Of a stretch of DNA of 64,000 nucleotides, positions 17,754 to 26,697 are shown in pieces; positions within the stretch are counted from its first letter, which is position 1, and each line of letters opens with the position of its first letter. The position numbers and the translations under genes were made by a program. The DNA is taken from positions 1 through 64,000 of the forward strand of contig NJBM01000019.1 of NCBI GenBank assembly GCA_005223045.1. The letters are read 5' to 3'. Under the pieces are notes generated by a model. It saw only the letters and a program-made list of their open reading frames with translations, was not told the DNA's origin and did not search any database. Source of the stretch: Planctomycetes bacterium B3_Pla (GTDB taxonomy: Bacteria > Planctomycetota > Phycisphaerae > Sedimentisphaerales > Anaerobacaceae).

Positions 17754-19115
17754 ATGAAACGCGTAGTACCTGCATTACTGATAATCGCTGCGGCGGCAAA
17801 TGTCGGCCTGGCGAAAGTCGATCTGGTTACGCTGCCCTCGCGAGATACGGTTCAGCTTACGATCTACAACTCGGCGGATATGACATTGGTGCGCGAAAGC
17901 AGGGCGCTAACGCTCAAAGACGGCAAGAACAAACTGCAATTCTCCTGGGAAAACACGCTCATCGATCCGACAAGCCTTGAGATGCTGCCCAAGGCTAACG
18001 CGGATAAGATTGATATAGCTGAGCTTGTCTATCCTCCAAGGGTAAGAAATGTGGGTCTGTGGAATATCGACAGCGGCGTCAGCGGCAAAGTTCCGGTGGA
18101 GATCACCTATCTGACCAGCGGCCTGTCCTGGCGGGCCTTCTATATGGGGACACTGACCGAGGACGAAAAAACGATGCGCCTCAAGGGCTACGTAGTAGTA
18201 ACCAACAACAGCGGCGAAGACTACGAAAACGCCCAGACTCGTCTGATAGTTGGTAAAGTCCACATACTCGACCAGATCGCAGAACTTGCCCGGCGACAAT
18301 ATCCATACAACAGGCCCGGTGTAGTCTTCCAGGATGCAGACCGCGACCTAAGCTCTATGCGGAGGGTGGCCGTCCTGGGAGACATGCCAGCCGTAGGGGG
18401 GCTTTTCAGGAAAGAGTTTGATGCCAAGGACATCAAGAAGGAAGGTCTGAGCGAGTATTTCCTTTACACCATCGAGGGCACGGAGACAATTGCTAACGGC
18501 TGGTCCAAACGGCTGCTCAGTTTTGACATCGAGGATGTGCCGGTGGTGAATCTTTACAAGTACGAGCAGCAGCGGTACGGCGATTCCGTAGTCCGGTTTC
18601 TGAGCTTCAAGAACGACGAGGACCATGAACTCGGCGAAACCCCCATCCCCGGCGGGCTGCTCAAGGTTTACAGAAGCGCCGGCGATGCCGGGCACCTGTC
18701 ATATACGGGACAATCATCGTTCAAATATATTCCCGTCGATGAGGACGTCGAGCTTAGCCTCGGGCCGGTCGCAAATGTTGTCGTTGAGCCCAAACTTATG
18801 GATTTCAAGACGGAGAACTATAGATTTGACAACCGGGGCAACGTTTCAGGATGGGATGAGATTCGCACATTCGCCATCGAGGTGAGGAACACCCGGGAGA
18901 TTCCGGTCAAGGTCGAGATCAAACGCAACTTCAACACCGGCTACTGGGACCTGACCGAAAGCGGCGACTCCGGTCAGTATGAAAAAGAGGACCTGGATAC
19001 GGTCAAGTTCACCCTCGTCATGGAGCCGAGATCAACAAGGCAATTCGGCTACGTTCTACGGACGTATCACGGCAAAAGGCAAGAGAACTGGAGTGCAACT
19101 TCGCAACTGCAATAG
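17754..19115 (+). CDS. DUF4139 exported protein, paralogue A
   Basis: 453 residues from the ATG at 17754, 7 nt after AAGGAG; the longer reading from 17736 lacks a site. Residues 1-21 form a signal peptide (ends VGLA). The mature part starts KVDLVTLPSRDTVQLTIYNSADMTLVRE and carries ITYLTSGLSWRAFYMGTL, NNSGEDYENAQTRLIVGKVH, EYFLYTIEGTETI and NVSGWDEIRTF, all shared with the anti-sigma fusion protein and with paralogue B (19154-20497), to which it is nearly identical over long stretches. It is a soluble or envelope-associated beta-rich protein of unknown function, probably in the same operon. Confidence 0.82.
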   Translation: MKRVVPALLIIAAAANVGLAKVDLVTLPSRDTVQLTIYNSADMTLVRESRALTLKDGKNKLQFSWENTLIDPTSLEMLPKANADKIDIAELVYPPRVRNVGLWNIDSGVSGKVPVEITYLTSGLSWRAFYMGTLTEDEKTMRLKGYVVVTNNSGEDYENAQTRLIVGKVHILDQIAELARRQYPYNRPGVVFQDADRDLSSMRRVAVLGDMPAVGGLFRKEFDAKDIKKEGLSEYFLYTIEGTETIANGWSKRLLSFDIEDVPVVNLYKYEQQRYGDSVVRFLSFKNDEDHELGETPIPGGLLKVYRSAGDAGHLSYTGQSSFKYIPVDEDVELSLGPVANVVVEPKLMDFKTENYRFDNRGNVSGWDEIRTFAIEVRNTREIPVKVEIKRNFNTGYWDLTESGDSGQYEKEDLDTVKFTLVMEPRSTRQFGYVLRTYHGKRQENWSATSQLQ

Positions 19116-19153
19116 CATAAGGTGAGATTATGTCATACGAAAAGGACGAAAAA

Positions 19154-20497
19154 ATGAAACGTGTATTAACATTGTTTGTAAGCTTGATGTTGATTTCTAC
19201 TGCACAAGCCAAGGTGGATTTGGTTACATTGCCGTCGCGGGATACGGTTCAGCTTACGATCTATAATTCCGCGGACATGACGTTGGTGCGCGAAAGCAGG
19301 GCGCTGACGCTCAAAAACGGTCAAAACAAGCTGCAATTCTCCTGGGCCAATACGCTGATCGACCCGACGAGTCTTGAGATGCTGCCCAAGGCCAATGCTG
19401 ACAAGATCGACATAGCGGAGCTGGTTTATCCGCCGAGAGTGAGGAACCTGGGCCTGTGGAATATCAACAGCGGCGTTGGCGGTAAAGTGCCGGTGGAGAT
19501 TACCTATCTAACCAGCGGCCTGTCCTGGCGGGCGTTCTACATGGGCACGCTCACCGAAGACGAAAAGACGATGCGCCTGCAGGGCTACGTGCGGGTGACC
19601 AACAACAGCGGCGAAGATTACGAGAACGCCCAAACACGCCTGATTGTCGGCAAGGTCCACATACTCGACCAGATCGCAGAACTCGCTCGGCGGGAATATC
19701 CTTACGGCCGACCGGGCGTAGCGCCGCCACAGCCGGCCATGCCGGCATCAAGGCGAAAATCCGGTCGTGAAGTCAGAGTAATGATGGAGGCAGCCTCGGT
19801 CGGCGCGCCGAGCAAGCCAAAGGCGGTCAAGAAGGAAGGTCTCAGCGAATACTTCCTCTACACAATTGAAGGCACCGAGACCATTCCCACCGGCTGGTCG
19901 AAACGGCTGCTCAGTTTTGACATTGAGGACGTGCCGGTAGTGAATCTGTATAAATACGAAGAAAAACGGTACGGCAGCTCGGTAGTTCGATTCCTGAGCT
20001 TCAAGAACGACCAGGAGCACGAACTCGGCGAGACGCCAATCCCCGGCGGGATGCTGAAGGTTTACAGGGGCGTTGGCGATGCCGGGCACCTGTCCTATAC
20101 GGGCCAATCTTCGTTCAAGTACATCCCCGTGGACGAGGATGTCGAGCTTAACCTCGGGCCCGTTGCGAATGTCGTTGTCAAGCCCAAGCTGATGGATTTC
20201 AAGACGGAGAACTATAGATTTGACAACCGGGGCAACGTTTCCGGCTGGGACGAGATTCGCACGTTCAACATTGAGGTAAAGAACACCCGTGAGATTCCGG
20301 TTAAAGTCGAGATTCAGCGCAACTTTAACACTCAATACTGGGACATCACGGAGACCGGAGATTTTGACAACTATGAGAAGGTGGATTTAGGCACGGTAAA
20401 GTTCACATTGATGCTCAAACCCGGATCGGTCCGGAAATTCGAGTACACGCTTCGGACATACCACGGCATGCGACAGGAAAACTGGAGAGGAAACTAA
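19154..20497 (+). CDS. DUF4139 exported protein, paralogue B
   Basis: 447 residues from the ATG at 19154 (AAGGA upstream); the longer start at 19130 is less likely because it would spoil the signal peptide (MKRVLTLFVSLMLISTAQA). It is the closest relative of paralogue A, differing mainly in a variable insert at about residues 175-215 (PPQPAMPASRRKSGREVRV versus unrelated sequence in A). This variable patch is also different in the anti-sigma fusion, so it may be a surface loop that gives each paralogue its specificity. It is the last gene of the DUF4139 row. Confidence 0.82.
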   Translation: MKRVLTLFVSLMLISTAQAKVDLVTLPSRDTVQLTIYNSADMTLVRESRALTLKNGQNKLQFSWANTLIDPTSLEMLPKANADKIDIAELVYPPRVRNLGLWNINSGVGGKVPVEITYLTSGLSWRAFYMGTLTEDEKTMRLQGYVRVTNNSGEDYENAQTRLIVGKVHILDQIAELARREYPYGRPGVAPPQPAMPASRRKSGREVRVMMEAASVGAPSKPKAVKKEGLSEYFLYTIEGTETIPTGWSKRLLSFDIEDVPVVNLYKYEEKRYGSSVVRFLSFKNDQEHELGETPIPGGMLKVYRGVGDAGHLSYTGQSSFKYIPVDEDVELNLGPVANVVVKPKLMDFKTENYRFDNRGNVSGWDEIRTFNIEVKNTREIPVKVEIQRNFNTQYWDITETGDFDNYEKVDLGTVKFTLMLKPGSVRKFEYTLRTYHGMRQENWRGN

Positions 20498-20708
20498 TAA
20501 CGCGTCGAGGGGGGGCGGAAGACGAAAAGCCGGCATCTGGCTCTGCCTTGCCGCCCCGGCAGGGGGAGAAAACACCCTTTCGCCCGGAATAAAGACAAAG
20601 CTGCGCGCCACCTCTTGCTTTGTACCGTCTCTAAAGCTATAATAGATGAACTAAACGGCAGCTCGGATTGTGAGCCGCCATTTTTTCATCGAGAGACAGG
20701 TACAGTCG

Positions 20709-21821
20709 ATGAGCGGTCAATCGCCCAAAACCAGAACAGCTCGGACAAGTAATAGATGGCTCCGTCGCAACGCGATCAAGGCAGTCATAATTCTCGTTGC
20801 GATAGCGGCGCTTGTGGCTATTACGAAAATGCCCGCCCGAAACCGGGTTGCCCCTCCGACAAAGGCGGCACCGGTTAACGTCACTGTCATTACTGTCGCT
20901 GCCGAGCCGGAGTTTGTCGACACGTTCGAGCTGCCGGCGGTGGTCGAGCCGAACCGGGTCGTGACGGTTTCTGCCGAGATCGACGGCCGTATCGAGAAGA
21001 TCCCCTGCAAAGAGGGCTGTCCGATACGCGCCGGACAATTGTTAACTGAGCTTAATACGGATCTTATCCGGCCGGCATTTGAGATTGCCGAGGCACAGGT
21101 CAAACGCGACCGAATTGAGTTCGAGCGCATGAAGAATTTGGTCGAAGACGATGCGACGCCCCGCCGGGACCTGGACGACGCCACTACCCGGCTGGCCATC
21201 AGCCAGGCCCAGTTGGAGGAAGTCGGCGCCCGCCTCGAACGCACCCGAATTTTGGCTCCCATCGACGGGGTGCTCAACGAGCTTCTTATCGAGAAGGGCG
21301 AGTACGTCCAGGCCGGCATGCCGGTGGGTGTGATTGTCGAGACCGATATGGTTAAGGTCGTGGTGGAAGTACCCGAACGAGACATTGCATTCTTTGCCGT
21401 CGGTCAGAAGGCGGGGGTCTCTGTGAACGTCAAGGACCGGGACAGATCGCTTGCAGGAACGATAACTTTCATCAGCGGGCTGGCCGACGAGCAGACCCGG
21501 TGCACCCGCATGGAACTGACCTTCGAGAACAAAGAACGGCTTCTGCGGAGCGGGCAGATCGTGAGTGTCAATCTGACGCGCCGCGTTCTGAAAGATGCCG
21601 TTCTGATCCCGCTGCTGGCTGTGATTCCGATGGAGAACAGCAAGGCCGTTTACGTTGTCAACTCCACAAAAGCGGATCGCCGCGACGTTGAGCTTGGGAT
21701 CATCAAGGGCAATCGCATACAGGTGACGCAGGGCCTGGAGCCAGGCGACCGGCTGATCGTTTCCGGCCATCGTTTCGTCGCGCCGGGGCAAAAGGTGAAC
21801 GTTGTGTCAGAGAGCAAATAG
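20709..21821 (+). CDS. RND efflux periplasmic adaptor subunit (HlyD/MFP family)
   Basis: 370 residues from the ATG at 20709 (GAGAG upstream); a GTG at 20670 would add 13 residues. One N-terminal membrane helix (about 25-43, AVIILVAIAALVAI) is followed by the usual adaptor order: barrel-sandwich half (VVEPNRVVTVSAEIDGRIEKI), alpha-hairpin (about 110-175), the second half (RILAPIDGVLNELLIEKGEYVQAG), beta-barrel and membrane-proximal domain (LEPGDRLIVSGHRFVAPGQKV). It links an inner-membrane RND pump to an outer-membrane channel. The pump gene follows after 6 nt; no TolC-type gene is in the window. Confidence 0.88.
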   Translation: MSGQSPKTRTARTSNRWLRRNAIKAVIILVAIAALVAITKMPARNRVAPPTKAAPVNVTVITVAAEPEFVDTFELPAVVEPNRVVTVSAEIDGRIEKIPCKEGCPIRAGQLLTELNTDLIRPAFEIAEAQVKRDRIEFERMKNLVEDDATPRRDLDDATTRLAISQAQLEEVGARLERTRILAPIDGVLNELLIEKGEYVQAGMPVGVIVETDMVKVVVEVPERDIAFFAVGQKAGVSVNVKDRDRSLAGTITFISGLADEQTRCTRMELTFENKERLLRSGQIVSVNLTRRVLKDAVLIPLLAVIPMENSKAVYVVNSTKADRRDVELGIIKGNRIQVTQGLEPGDRLIVSGHRFVAPGQKVNVVSESK

Positions 21822-21827
21822 CCCACT

Positions 21828-24800
21828 ATGCTGATCACCGACGTTGCCATCCGAAACCGGACCACTGTCGCCGTGCTGGGTCTGATCATAATCCTGATGG
21901 GCGGCTACAGCTATATGTCATTGCCGCGCGAGGCGTTCCCGGACATTCCGATCCCTCATATTATGGTCACGACCATGTACGAAGGCGTCTCGCCGGAGGA
22001 CATCGAGACATCGGTCACGATGAAGATCGAGAAGGAGCTTAACGGCATCCGGGGCGTCAAGGAGATTCGTTCGAGCAGCGCCGAGGGCATGTCGATGATC
22101 GACGTGGAGTTCACGCCGGACGTTCCGACCGAGGTAGCTATGCAGCGCGTGCGCGACCGCGTGGACATAGCCGAAGCCGAGCTTCCCACTGTTGCCGAAG
22201 AGCCGGTGATAAAGGAGATAAACTTCGCCGAGCTTCCCATCATGCTCATCAGCATCTCCGGCGACGTCTCGCCCGTGCAGCTCAAGGAGATCGCCGACAA
22301 TTTGCAGGACACGGTCGAAACGGTGCCGGGCGTGCTGAAGGTCGAAGTGTTGGGTACGTTGGAGCCTGAAATCCGGCTGGAGTTCAACCCTGAGCGGCTG
22401 GCAATGTATAACCTGACAATACCGGAGATGCTGACCCTCATTCCTTCGGAGAACGTGAACATTTCAGCCGGAAGTCTGGAGACCGAAGGGACCAAGTTTA
22501 ACGTGCGAATTCCCGCTGAGTTTGTCTCGCCGGAGGAGGTCGATCATCTGCTGCTGACCGTGCGCGACGGCAGGCCCATCTATCTGGCTGACGTCGCTTC
22601 TGTGGAGGCGACCTTCAAGGACCGAATGAGCTATTCGCGTCTCAATGGGGCTGCAAACGTTACCCTCAGCGTGCAGAAGCGCGTCGGCGCCAATGTGGTC
22701 CACATTTCCGATTACATAAAGGCGATTGTTGCCGAGGCACAACGGCGGATGCCCGGCGCGGTGAAGTTCGACATCACCTTTGACATGTCCAAGCTAATCC
22801 GCAGCATGGTAGCCGATCTGGAAAATAATATCCTGTCCGCCCTGTTCCTGGTGACAATCGTGCTGCTGCTGTTCTTAGGCTGGCGGCCCAGCATCATCGT
22901 AGCGATGATCATACCGCTGAGCATGCTCATCACATCTTTCCTGATCCAGACGCTCGGTTACACCCTCAACATGGTTGTGCTCTTTAGCCTGGTGCTCGTT
23001 CTGGGGATGCTCGTGGACAATGCCATCGTGATCGTAGAGAACATTTTCCGACACGTTCAGCTTGGGTACGGGCGCATGGAAGCGGCAATCCTCGGCGCTC
23101 GTGAGGTTGCCTGGCCGGTCACCACTTCCACGTTTACGACCGTATGCGCTTTTTTCCCACTGATGTTCTGGCCCGGCATCATGGGGGACTTTATGAAGTA
23201 CCTGCCGATGACCCTGTCTCTGGGTCTGCTTTCCTCACTCTTTGCAGGACTCGTGTTCAATCCGACTATATGCTCGGCGTGGGCCGGTCGTGCACCAGAG
23301 CGGCGACAGACGCACAATTGGTTCGTACGGGGCTATCAGCGGATTCAGCGAATCGGGCTGGAGAATCCGGGCTTGACCCTGTTCCTGGCATTATGCCTGC
23401 TGGTCGGCATGGTGACCCTTTACGGCAAGATCGGCAAGGGCACCGAGTTCTTCCCCGAGGGCGATCCGGAGCGTGCCGTCATCGACATGCGCGCGCCCCA
23501 GGGCACGAACATCCACGAAACGGACCGCATCGTGCGCATGATCGAGGACCGTATCCAACCCTACAGACCGTGGATCAGACACATCATCACGAACGTAGGC
23601 GCATCGGGAGCCGGCACGGACATCGTAGCCAGCGCGGGCGGACCGCACCTGGCTAATGTCACGCTGGTTTTCTACGATTTTGCCGAGCGGCAACGTCCTT
23701 CCAAAGAGATCATCTCTGAGATTCGCAAAGCCGTTTCCGACATCTCGGGCGTGGAGATAAAGGTCGCAGGCGAGGAAGGAGGCCCACCCACCGGTGCGCC
23801 AGTAGTCGTACGTGTGATAGGAGAGGATTTCAAGATCCTCGGGCGTCTCAGCGATCAGGCCTACCGGATAATCGCAAATGTACCCAACATCGTTAATCTG
23901 CGAGGTGATCTGGAGGCCACTCGTCCTGAGCTGGCCTTTACCGTCAACAGGCGCAATGCCATGCTCCTCGGCGTCAACACCGCCACGGTTGGGAACTTTC
24001 TTCAGATGGCCATCTTCGGCACCGAAGTAGGGACCTATCGCGAGTTCAACGATGAATATGACATTACCGTGCGCCTGCCGGTGGCCCGGCGTGTCAATAT
24101 CGATGACCTCGACCGCCTGCGGATTCCCAACATCTCGGGGCATGCCGTGCCGCTCAGCTCGCTTGGTTCTTTCGAGTACCGTGGCGGATTGGGGACTATC
24201 AACCGCGTGAATCAAAAGCGTGTTGTCACCCTGACGGCCGACGCCGAAGGACGCCTCAGCTCCGAGGTGCTGGCCGACGTGCAGAGGTCCCTACACCCCC
24301 TTGGAGACACGCGTTTGGTCGAGAGCGATGTGCATGATTGGGGAGCACTACGTAGCCTGCTTTTGGAAGCTAAGTCAGGATCTGCGCTAAGCCCGGCTCA
24401 ACGTATCTGGGATGTGTTGTCGAAGAAACGCGGCTTGTTCAGTTTCCTGTCAAGAGCCCCGCGCGATGATCTCGCGGCGGCTCTCTCAGAGCAGACGTTG
24501 AGCAAAGAACACAAGGAGCAAATCCTTACTTCCCTCAACGAAGCGATCAGGGAGCCAACTCTATATCACGAGGAGGCTTTCGTGAGGCCGGATCTCTCGG
24601 AGAAAGCCGCGGACTTGCTCGAACGAGGCCCGGAGACATTAACCGAGGAGGAAGTTCAATTTCTCAATCGTGAGTTGCTCTTCTCGGCCTGGCCGAATCT
24701 TATCGCACCCAGTGTTCGGCTTGAGTTGCCGCTGGGGTATGAGATAGAGTATGCCGGAGAGAAAGAGGAAGAGGACGAATCGCGTGTCTTCCTGCTCAAG

Positions 24801-25367
24801 GCCTTCGGCATCGCCATCCTGCTGGTCACTCTCGTGCTGGTAATCCAGTTCAATTCCCTTATGGTCCCGCTGATAATCATGACCACTGTGGTCCTTTCGC
24901 TGATCGGCGCGCTGACGGGTTTGCTGGTCTGCGATTTGCCGTTCGGCATCATTATGACCGGTCTGGGCGTCATCAGCCTGGCCGGCGTGGTGGTCAACAA
25001 TGCTATCGTGCTGCTGGCGTACACGCGGCAGTTGCAAAGGCGCGGCATGGACCTTCTCGCCGCTGCGGCAGAGGCCGGCGTGACGCGCCTGCGGCCCGTG
25101 CTGCTGACCGCAACCACAACTATCATCGGGCTTATACCGATGGCAATCGGCATCTCCTACGATTTCCACACTTTTAGCTGGGCCACCAAGAGCGAGTCCA
25201 GCCAGTGGTGGCGCAACATGGCGGTTGTCGTGATCTTCGGCCTGGGTTTCGCCACGATCCTGACGCTGGTGGTCGTGCCTTCGCTTTACGTAATGCTCAG
25301 CCGGCTATCACTTTGGCTGGGGTTCAAGGGCCCGGACGCCGAGCATTCGGAGAAAAAACAGAACTGA
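21828..25367 (+). CDS. RND family efflux pump permease (AcrB-like) with an extra helical insertion
   Basis: 1179 residues, longer than the usual 1020-1060. Shows the family features: TM1, the porter domain (REAFPDIPIPHIMVTTMYEGVSPEDIE), TM2-6 (about 335-480, with GMLVDNAIVIVENIFRH), a second porter half, and TM8-12 (about 985-1165, with GVVVNNAIVLLAYTRQLQ). In TM4 the proton-relay acidic residues appear as MLVDNAIV. The excess length is one block of about 130 residues (about 825-955), charged and helical, just before LPLGYEIEYAGE, where other pumps continue directly. Substrate cannot be told from the sequence. The gene starts 6 nt after the adaptor stop. No outer-membrane partner is adjacent. 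Confidence 0.9.
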   Translation: MLITDVAIRNRTTVAVLGLIIILMGGYSYMSLPREAFPDIPIPHIMVTTMYEGVSPEDIETSVTMKIEKELNGIRGVKEIRSSSAEGMSMIDVEFTPDVPTEVAMQRVRDRVDIAEAELPTVAEEPVIKEINFAELPIMLISISGDVSPVQLKEIADNLQDTVETVPGVLKVEVLGTLEPEIRLEFNPERLAMYNLTIPEMLTLIPSENVNISAGSLETEGTKFNVRIPAEFVSPEEVDHLLLTVRDGRPIYLADVASVEATFKDRMSYSRLNGAANVTLSVQKRVGANVVHISDYIKAIVAEAQRRMPGAVKFDITFDMSKLIRSMVADLENNILSALFLVTIVLLLFLGWRPSIIVAMIIPLSMLITSFLIQTLGYTLNMVVLFSLVLVLGMLVDNAIVIVENIFRHVQLGYGRMEAAILGAREVAWPVTTSTFTTVCAFFPLMFWPGIMGDFMKYLPMTLSLGLLSSLFAGLVFNPTICSAWAGRAPERRQTHNWFVRGYQRIQRIGLENPGLTLFLALCLLVGMVTLYGKIGKGTEFFPEGDPERAVIDMRAPQGTNIHETDRIVRMIEDRIQPYRPWIRHIITNVGASGAGTDIVASAGGPHLANVTLVFYDFAERQRPSKEIISEIRKAVSDISGVEIKVAGEEGGPPTGAPVVVRVIGEDFKILGRLSDQAYRIIANVPNIVNLRGDLEATRPELAFTVNRRNAMLLGVNTATVGNFLQMAIFGTEVGTYREFNDEYDITVRLPVARRVNIDDLDRLRIPNISGHAVPLSSLGSFEYRGGLGTINRVNQKRVVTLTADAEGRLSSEVLADVQRSLHPLGDTRLVESDVHDWGALRSLLLEAKSGSALSPAQRIWDVLSKKRGLFSFLSRAPRDDLAAALSEQTLSKEHKEQILTSLNEAIREPTLYHEEAFVRPDLSEKAADLLERGPETLTEEEVQFLNRELLFSAWPNLIAPSVRLELPLGYEIEYAGEKEEEDESRVFLLKAFGIAILLVTLVLVIQFNSLMVPLIIMTTVVLSLIGALTGLLVCDLPFGIIMTGLGVISLAGVVVNNAIVLLAYTRQLQRRGMDLLAAAAEAGVTRLRPVLLTATTTIIGLIPMAIGISYDFHTFSWATKSESSQWWRNMAVVVIFGLGFATILTLVVVPSLYVMLSRLSLWLGFKGPDAEHSEKKQN

Positions 25368-25556
25368 TTTGCCCCGGGAAAACCCTCCGGTTTCCGGCGA
25401 GCAGATTAAAATGGTGCAATACGAATTCTAAGGGCGAGATTTATATTCATGGCATGGATTCTGTCCGCATGAGAATCAATCAATGTGTAATCCGCGAAGA
25501 TACGCAACCAATTCCACAAGGTTTTGTTCCTTACCTCTCGAGTTGAGACGTTACTG

Positions 25557-26597
25557 TTATTTGTCAAAATATCTCTGACGGACGCGCCCGCTGGTTCGAG
25601 TCGCTTCGCTGCGTATGTCGCGCAGGGCGTTCTTGAACGCATCGAGTTCGCCTTTGGTGACCTCGTATTTGTTGTTCACGAGCTGGACTTCATTCTCAAG
25701 GCGCGAATTGGACTCCATTAGTTCTTGATTGGTGGCTTGTTGATCCTCCAATTGCATACTCAACTCGCTTGATTGAGTTCTTGAGTCGGTAACTTGCTCC
25801 CGAAGCTGGTCCATTTGTTTTCGCAGAGCCTGCATTTCTTTCTGGGTCGCGGTCTGCTCTTTTTCAAAAGTCGTTTTCGACGACTCCGAGACTTCCAGAG
25901 ACTTTGTCAGATCGTGCACCTGTTTACACGAGTGTTTGTGCTCCTCGGTCACTTCCGCAAATTCCTGTCGTAAACTGTCGGTATCGGTGATCTTGTCTTT
26001 GAGATTCAGCACCTGGGCCTCAAGAGCTATCTTCTCGCCCTCAAGCTCCCTGGTGCGCTCCTCAGTGAGGTCCAGCTTATCGACGACCGAATCCCGCTCG
26101 ACAGTCACTTCCTCGAGTTGCGGCTGGGCCTCAGACAGTAGCCTGTGAAGTTTGTTTCGTTCATCTTCTGCAAAGGAGATGTCTGCACGCAGTTGCTCGA
26201 CCAAAGCAGACCCGGCTTCGAGCGATTCGACCTGTACCTCCAGTTCAGCGCGAGCTTCCGACTCTTCGGCCAACTTGCCCCTAACGTTGTCAAGCTCGGC
26301 CTCCAGGAGGTCTTTTAGCTCGAATGCAGTCTCCACCTGTCCTTCAAGACCCTTGACGATGGAGATAATACTGGCTCTTTCCTCAGAGACGTCAGCAAAA
26401 TCGTCTATTTGGACCTCACTTTCCCCCATGCCGGCGGGGCCGGACTGTAATGCCACAATGGTCTCGTCTATTTCAATCATCTTGTTTGCCTCCTGGTTCT
26501 CGGCTTCTAAAATGGAATATTGTTTCCTGGCTCTTCGGGCGGTCGACTTCTTTTTCTTCTTTTTAACAGTTGTCCCTGCTTTCTTAGTTCTCGGCAT
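25557..26597 (-). CDS. Coiled-coil protein with a lysine-rich N-terminus
   Basis: 346 residues. It starts with a strongly basic stretch (MPRTKKAGTTVKKKKKKSTA), then about residues 60-330 form an almost unbroken coiled coil rich in Glu, Leu, Gln and Ser (SMC-like appearance, but no ATPase motifs). No signal peptide or membrane helix. The basic head could bind nucleic acid or the inner membrane; this is a guess. AAGGAG lies 9 nt before the ATG. It is the last of five minus-strand genes (29718 down to 25557) that all encode coiled-coil, basic or small membrane proteins. Confidence 0.65.
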   Translation of the reverse strand: MPRTKKAGTTVKKKKKKSTARRARKQYSILEAENQEANKMIEIDETIVALQSGPAGMGESEVQIDDFADVSEERASIISIVKGLEGQVETAFELKDLLEAELDNVRGKLAEESEARAELEVQVESLEAGSALVEQLRADISFAEDERNKLHRLLSEAQPQLEEVTVERDSVVDKLDLTEERTRELEGEKIALEAQVLNLKDKITDTDSLRQEFAEVTEEHKHSCKQVHDLTKSLEVSESSKTTFEKEQTATQKEMQALRKQMDQLREQVTDSRTQSSELSMQLEDQQATNQELMESNSRLENEVQLVNNKYEVTKGELDAFKNALRDIRSEATRTSGRVRQRYFDK

Positions 26598-26697
26598 CAG
26601 ACGATCTCCTTATTTCCTGTTAGCGAGAGTCTCACAAAAGCATACTCGCAACATTATATTCAAAACATGAACCGGCACAAATTGTCGTACAGCAAGA

